DNA from: Bacteroidota bacterium
GTDB taxonomy: Bacteria > Bacteroidota > Bacteroidia > B-17B0 > Aurantibacillaceae
NCBI GenBank assembly: GCA_018267825.1
Contig: JAFDXR010000012.1
Location: 25,246-89,245 of the forward strand
Direction: 5' to 3'
DNA length: 64,000 nucleotides
In this document: positions 61,147 to 64,000 of the stretch, in pieces
How positions within the stretch are numbered: the stretch's first letter is position 1
Layout of the letters: every line of letters starts with the position of its first letter
The notes under the pieces: generated by a model
Told to the model about the DNA's origin: nothing
Seen by the model: only the letters and a program-made list of their open reading frames with translations
The model's database searches: none
Made by a program: the position numbers and the translations under genes

Positions 61147-62759
61147 TGAATCGACGGCATTTTATAAGTTATTTGGCGGGAACTGTTGGTGCACTCTGGT
61201 TTCTGAATTCCTGCAAAAATAAAGCGACCGTGTCTTATAAAACATCCTGGTTAAGCGATAATGGGGCATTCGGGCACATGATCCGCGATCCGCATTTTCC
61301 GCAACCCTCTTCCGAAATCCGCATTCCTGTACTTATTGCCGGCGGTGGCGTTTCCGGATTAAGCGCTGCCAGGGAGCTTGTTAAAAATAACCGGAACGAT
61401 TTTCTGATGCTGGAGCTCAATCATATAACAGGTGGCAATGCAATCAGCGGACAAAATGAAATTTCGGCCTTTCCCTGGGCCGCACATTATCTGCCTTTTC
61501 CGAATAATTCAAATACAGAACTTCTCAACTTCTTAAAGGAAGAGAATATCATTACATCCTTTGATACGCAGGGCTTGCCTGTGTACAACGAAACCTATAT
61601 CTGTCATGAACCCGCTGAAAGACTTTACCTGCATCACAAGTGGCAGGATGGCCTGGTGCCTGAGTATGCACTGGATACAAACGACAAAAAAGACATCGAC
61701 CGTTTTTTCAGGGATATGGATAACTATCGACGGATGAAAGGCAGTGATGGGAAATATGTTTTCGAAATTCCCCTGGCGGCCGCATCTACCGATGATTTTA
61801 CCGAACTCGACTCCAAAACAATGACAGTCTATCTTCATGAAAAAGGATATAAATCGCCTTACCTTCATTGGTATGTCGATTACTGTTGCCGTGATGATTA
61901 TGGTTCTCCGGCACACATGACATCAGCTTTTGCAGGAATTCATTATTTTGCATCGCGTCGTGGCCAGTCGGCTTCTGCCGAGCGGAATTCAGTGCTGACC
62001 TGGCCGGAAGGGAACCACTTCCTGGTTAAAAAAATGGAGAAATATGTCGCAGGCAAAGTCATGCATAATCAACTCGTATATAGCATCACCAAGAAAGGGA
62101 ATGGGATTGTGTGTGAAGCGTATCATGTTGTAAATAAAACAACCACGCGGTTTATTTGCGATCAACTGCTGTTTTGCCTGCCCTATAATACAGCAAAATA
62201 TATACTGGAGCCTTCTATATGTAAAGTGCCCGAGACCCCCCCGGTGCACAACTGGCCATGGGCTGTGGCCAATATCCGCCTGAAGGCATTTGAGCAGGAG
62301 CGTGGACAGCCGTTAAGCTGGGACAACGTTATATATAGTGAAAATGCTCTTGGCTATATTAATAATTGTCACCAGCTGATCAGGCAACACGATCCGTATT
62401 ACAATTTTACATTTTACAAGAATATTTTAGGTGCTACGGCTACCGAGGCGCGACGAAAGGCCCGCGAAATGACTAAAGAACAACTGGTCAGCGATATACT
62501 GCAAGAGCTGCAGCTGGCTCATCCCCGTATAACAGAATCTATTGAGGAGATTGTTGTGAAAGTATGGGGACATGGCATGGTAAGCCCTTACCCTTCGTAT
62601 CTGAGCCGGGTAAAACCCACTCTTATTAAGAGTATTGATGATAGAATTTATTTTGCCCATACCGACCTCAGTGGAATATCTATTTTCGAGGAAGCTTTTT
62701 ACCAGGGTCGCAATGCTGCTGAAATGTTGTTGAAGCAAAAGAGTGATAGTGTTGTATGA
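61143..62759 (+). CDS. FAD/NAD(P)-dependent oxidoreductase lipoprotein (amine-oxidase-like)
   Basis: 538 residues. N-terminus with twin arginine and lipobox (NRRHFISYLAG, Cys24 in FLNSCKN), so it is likely exported by Tat and lipidated. FAD motif IPVLIAGGGVSGLSAARELV (67-72), LELNHITGGNAISG and a C-terminal IYFAHTDLSGISIFEEAFYQ, as in flavin amine oxidases. It might oxidise the polyamine product in the periplasm. It overlaps speE by 4 bases and the next gene by 4. Confidence 0.8.
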   Translation: MMNRRHFISYLAGTVGALWFLNSCKNKATVSYKTSWLSDNGAFGHMIRDPHFPQPSSEIRIPVLIAGGGVSGLSAARELVKNNRNDFLMLELNHITGGNAISGQNEISAFPWAAHYLPFPNNSNTELLNFLKEENIITSFDTQGLPVYNETYICHEPAERLYLHHKWQDGLVPEYALDTNDKKDIDRFFRDMDNYRRMKGSDGKYVFEIPLAAASTDDFTELDSKTMTVYLHEKGYKSPYLHWYVDYCCRDDYGSPAHMTSAFAGIHYFASRRGQSASAERNSVLTWPEGNHFLVKKMEKYVAGKVMHNQLVYSITKKGNGIVCEAYHVVNKTTTRFICDQLLFCLPYNTAKYILEPSICKVPETPPVHNWPWAVANIRLKAFEQERGQPLSWDNVIYSENALGYINNCHQLIRQHDPYYNFTFYKNILGATATEARRKAREMTKEQLVSDILQELQLAHPRITESIEEIVVKVWGHGMVSPYPSYLSRVKPTLIKSIDDRIYFAHTDLSGISIFEEAFYQGRNAAEMLLKQKSDSVV

Positions 62760-63841
62760 CTCATCAGAACTGGATATATAAGCCCCGTTTCGACATTCTT
62801 TTTATTTTGTCGCCCCCCTTTCTTTGCCTTTTGATCATTATCCTGTTTTCATCTTATTTCAATAATCACGATGTAAGCTGGCCCTGGTGGCTGGCCCTGG
62901 TATTATGTGTAGATGTAGGGCATGTTTACTCTACGATTTACCGGACCTATGCAGATAAAGAAACGTTTAAAACGCACCGGTTATTCCTCATTAGTTTGCC
63001 GGTGGTACTTTTTGTGTTCAGTGTGCTTGTTTACCAGGCTGGTTCTATTTATTTCTGGCGTTTGCTGGCTTACATAGCGGTATTCCATTTTATACGGCAG
63101 CAATATGGTTTTATGCGTATTTACACCCGGGGCGAAACGTCAGGTCCTGTTTCCCGCTGGATCGACGTTATAACAATATATGCAGCAACCCTTTATCCTG
63201 TATTGTTCTGGCATATCCGTGGCGACAGGCAATTTCACTGGTTTGTAGATCACGACTTCCTGGACCTTTCTGCTTTAAAAGAGGGCTTGCCTTTTTTGAA
63301 GGGTTTATATGGATTGATTCTATTGAGCTATGTTACAAAAGAAGTGGTCATGTGGCTTCGTTACAAACGTTTCAATATTCCCAAACAACTATTGGTTGCC
63401 GGAACCGTCGTTTCATGGTATGCGGGCATTGTGTATTACAATGGCGATCTGATTTTTACCCTGATGAATGTTGTGTCGCACGGTATTCCATACATAGCCC
63501 TGGTATGGGTGTATGGGCATAAGAAATCGGGACAGAGTACCCCGGTGTATTATCGTATTCAGGCCTGGATCTTTAAGAAGAAATATATATTGCTTTTTAT
63601 TGGCTCCTTATTCATGATGGCCTATGCGGAGGAATATTTGTGGGATCTGTTCATCTGGCATGAACACAGTGAAATATTTCCCGGGTTGCATCTGTCCGAA
63701 AAAACGCTTAAGGTCTTTACGGAATCACTCATTATTCCCTTGCTTAGCGTGCCTCAGTTAACGCATTATGTTATCGACGGGTTTATATGGAAAATTCAAA
63801 AGGACCGGTTTAACTGGAAGTCATCGACGCTCAATCACTGA
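62756..63841 (+). CDS. Polytopic membrane protein, last gene of the polyamine operon
   Basis: 361 residues with about eight to nine helices (ILFILSPPFLCLLIIILF, WWLALVLCVDVGHVYSTIY, LLAYIAVFHFIRQQYGFMR). Histidines in helices (VGHVYS, VFHFIRQQ, VVSHGIPYI) recall integral membrane di-iron or haem proteins, but I do not recognise the family. The ATG overlaps the oxidoreductase stop codon, so both are made together; it could be the membrane partner of the oxidoreductase. Confidence 0.7.
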   Translation: MTHQNWIYKPRFDILFILSPPFLCLLIIILFSSYFNNHDVSWPWWLALVLCVDVGHVYSTIYRTYADKETFKTHRLFLISLPVVLFVFSVLVYQAGSIYFWRLLAYIAVFHFIRQQYGFMRIYTRGETSGPVSRWIDVITIYAATLYPVLFWHIRGDRQFHWFVDHDFLDLSALKEGLPFLKGLYGLILLSYVTKEVVMWLRYKRFNIPKQLLVAGTVVSWYAGIVYYNGDLIFTLMNVVSHGIPYIALVWVYGHKKSGQSTPVYYRIQAWIFKKKYILLFIGSLFMMAYAEEYLWDLFIWHEHSEIFPGLHLSEKTLKVFTESLIIPLLSVPQLTHYVIDGFIWKIQKDRFNWKSSTLNH

Positions 63842-64000
63842 AAAATATAGTGCTGTTTTGCCTTTACGGTTTGTGTGCTACGAAAGAAAATAAATTCAGG
63901 TATATATTACGATGTTCACAATGTGAAAAAGCCTGGTGAACCTGCGATTGGTGGTTCCCGCTGAGCCCCATCTTATCCCTCTGTGTGAATCTGCGTGTCC
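63842..64000. other. Gene-free end of window
   Basis: 159 bases without gene, repeat or clear terminator. Confidence 0.5.

Noticed and set aside
1..64000. tRNA, rRNA, insertion sequence or riboswitch
   Set aside because: No cloverleaf, ribosomal word, transposase reading frame or known aptamer pattern was found by reading both strands.

Overview
The window comes from a Bacteroidota chromosome, probably an environmental member of the Chitinophagia/Sphingobacteriia/Cytophagia grade. The evidence is promoter-like boxes of the TTTG-N(16-20)-TAnnTTTG type, many small lipoproteins and exported proteins with Bacteroidota-style signal peptides, a beta-propeller sensor kinase paired with a LytTR regulator, bacillithiol synthesis (BshC), a chromosomal MksBEF condensin, and SpoIIE/TPR signalling. 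Species-level placement is not possible from sequence reading alone. No rRNA, tRNA, CRISPR array or insertion sequence was recognised.

Region 1 (1-24270) is almost all minus strand. It starts with a cut-off FAD monooxygenase and an AraC-type regulator. A long run of single small genes follows: lipoproteins, exported proteins and small membrane proteins of unknown function, mixed with stand-alone enzymes (VOC protein, two-domain-free GNAT, DUF5713, DUF1801, YCII-like, acyltransferase-3). A LytTR response regulator and its propeller histidine kinase (9594-13366) interrupt the run.

Region 2 (about 24448-35054) is the most unusual part: an integron-like gene-cassette array. Eleven 80-240 bp imperfect palindromes, each with outer boxes resembling YAAC and GTTR, separate mostly single genes that nearly all point leftward. 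Next to the array, in the same orientation and with its 3' end facing it, is a tyrosine recombinase (33876-35054) that lacks the IntI-specific insertion. In the three cassettes nearest the recombinase, the first 8 bases of the cassette are the exact reverse complement of the outer box of that cassette's own palindrome. This is the relation expected of integron cassettes, and it decays with distance from the recombinase. A putative attI-like segment with an 11-bp perfect inverted repeat lies between recombinase and first cassette. Several palindromes contain Bacteroidota-type promoters. Cargo includes two DUF-like proteins, a four-helix membrane protein, an exported protein paralogous to one in Region 1, a SUKH (SMI1/KNR4) protein, an oxidoreductase plus Crp/Fnr regulator, a GNAT, a lipoprotein, a metallophosphoesterase and a YfeS-like protein.

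Region 3 (35155-41842) is a minus-strand MksF-MksE-(exported DUF6624 protein)-MksB condensin operon without the nuclease subunit (JetD/MksG) that would make it a Wadjet system. A strong terminator separates it from the recombinase.

Region 4 (42112-54593) holds housekeeping genes: bshC with a DUF2071 gene, alanine dehydrogenase, fabD, an AddB-like nuclease, proC, an O-methyltransferase, and a SpoIIE phosphatase with TPR repeats.

Region 5 (54796-63841) is a tightly packed plus-strand operon: CPA2 antiporter, SpeD-like protein (with the canonical catalytic cysteine replaced by serine), two zinc-ribbon/DUF4178-type proteins, a small membrane protein, DUF350 protein, membrane-anchored spermidine-synthase-like protein, a lipoprotein FAD oxidoreductase and a polytopic membrane protein. 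It looks like an envelope-associated polyamine system.
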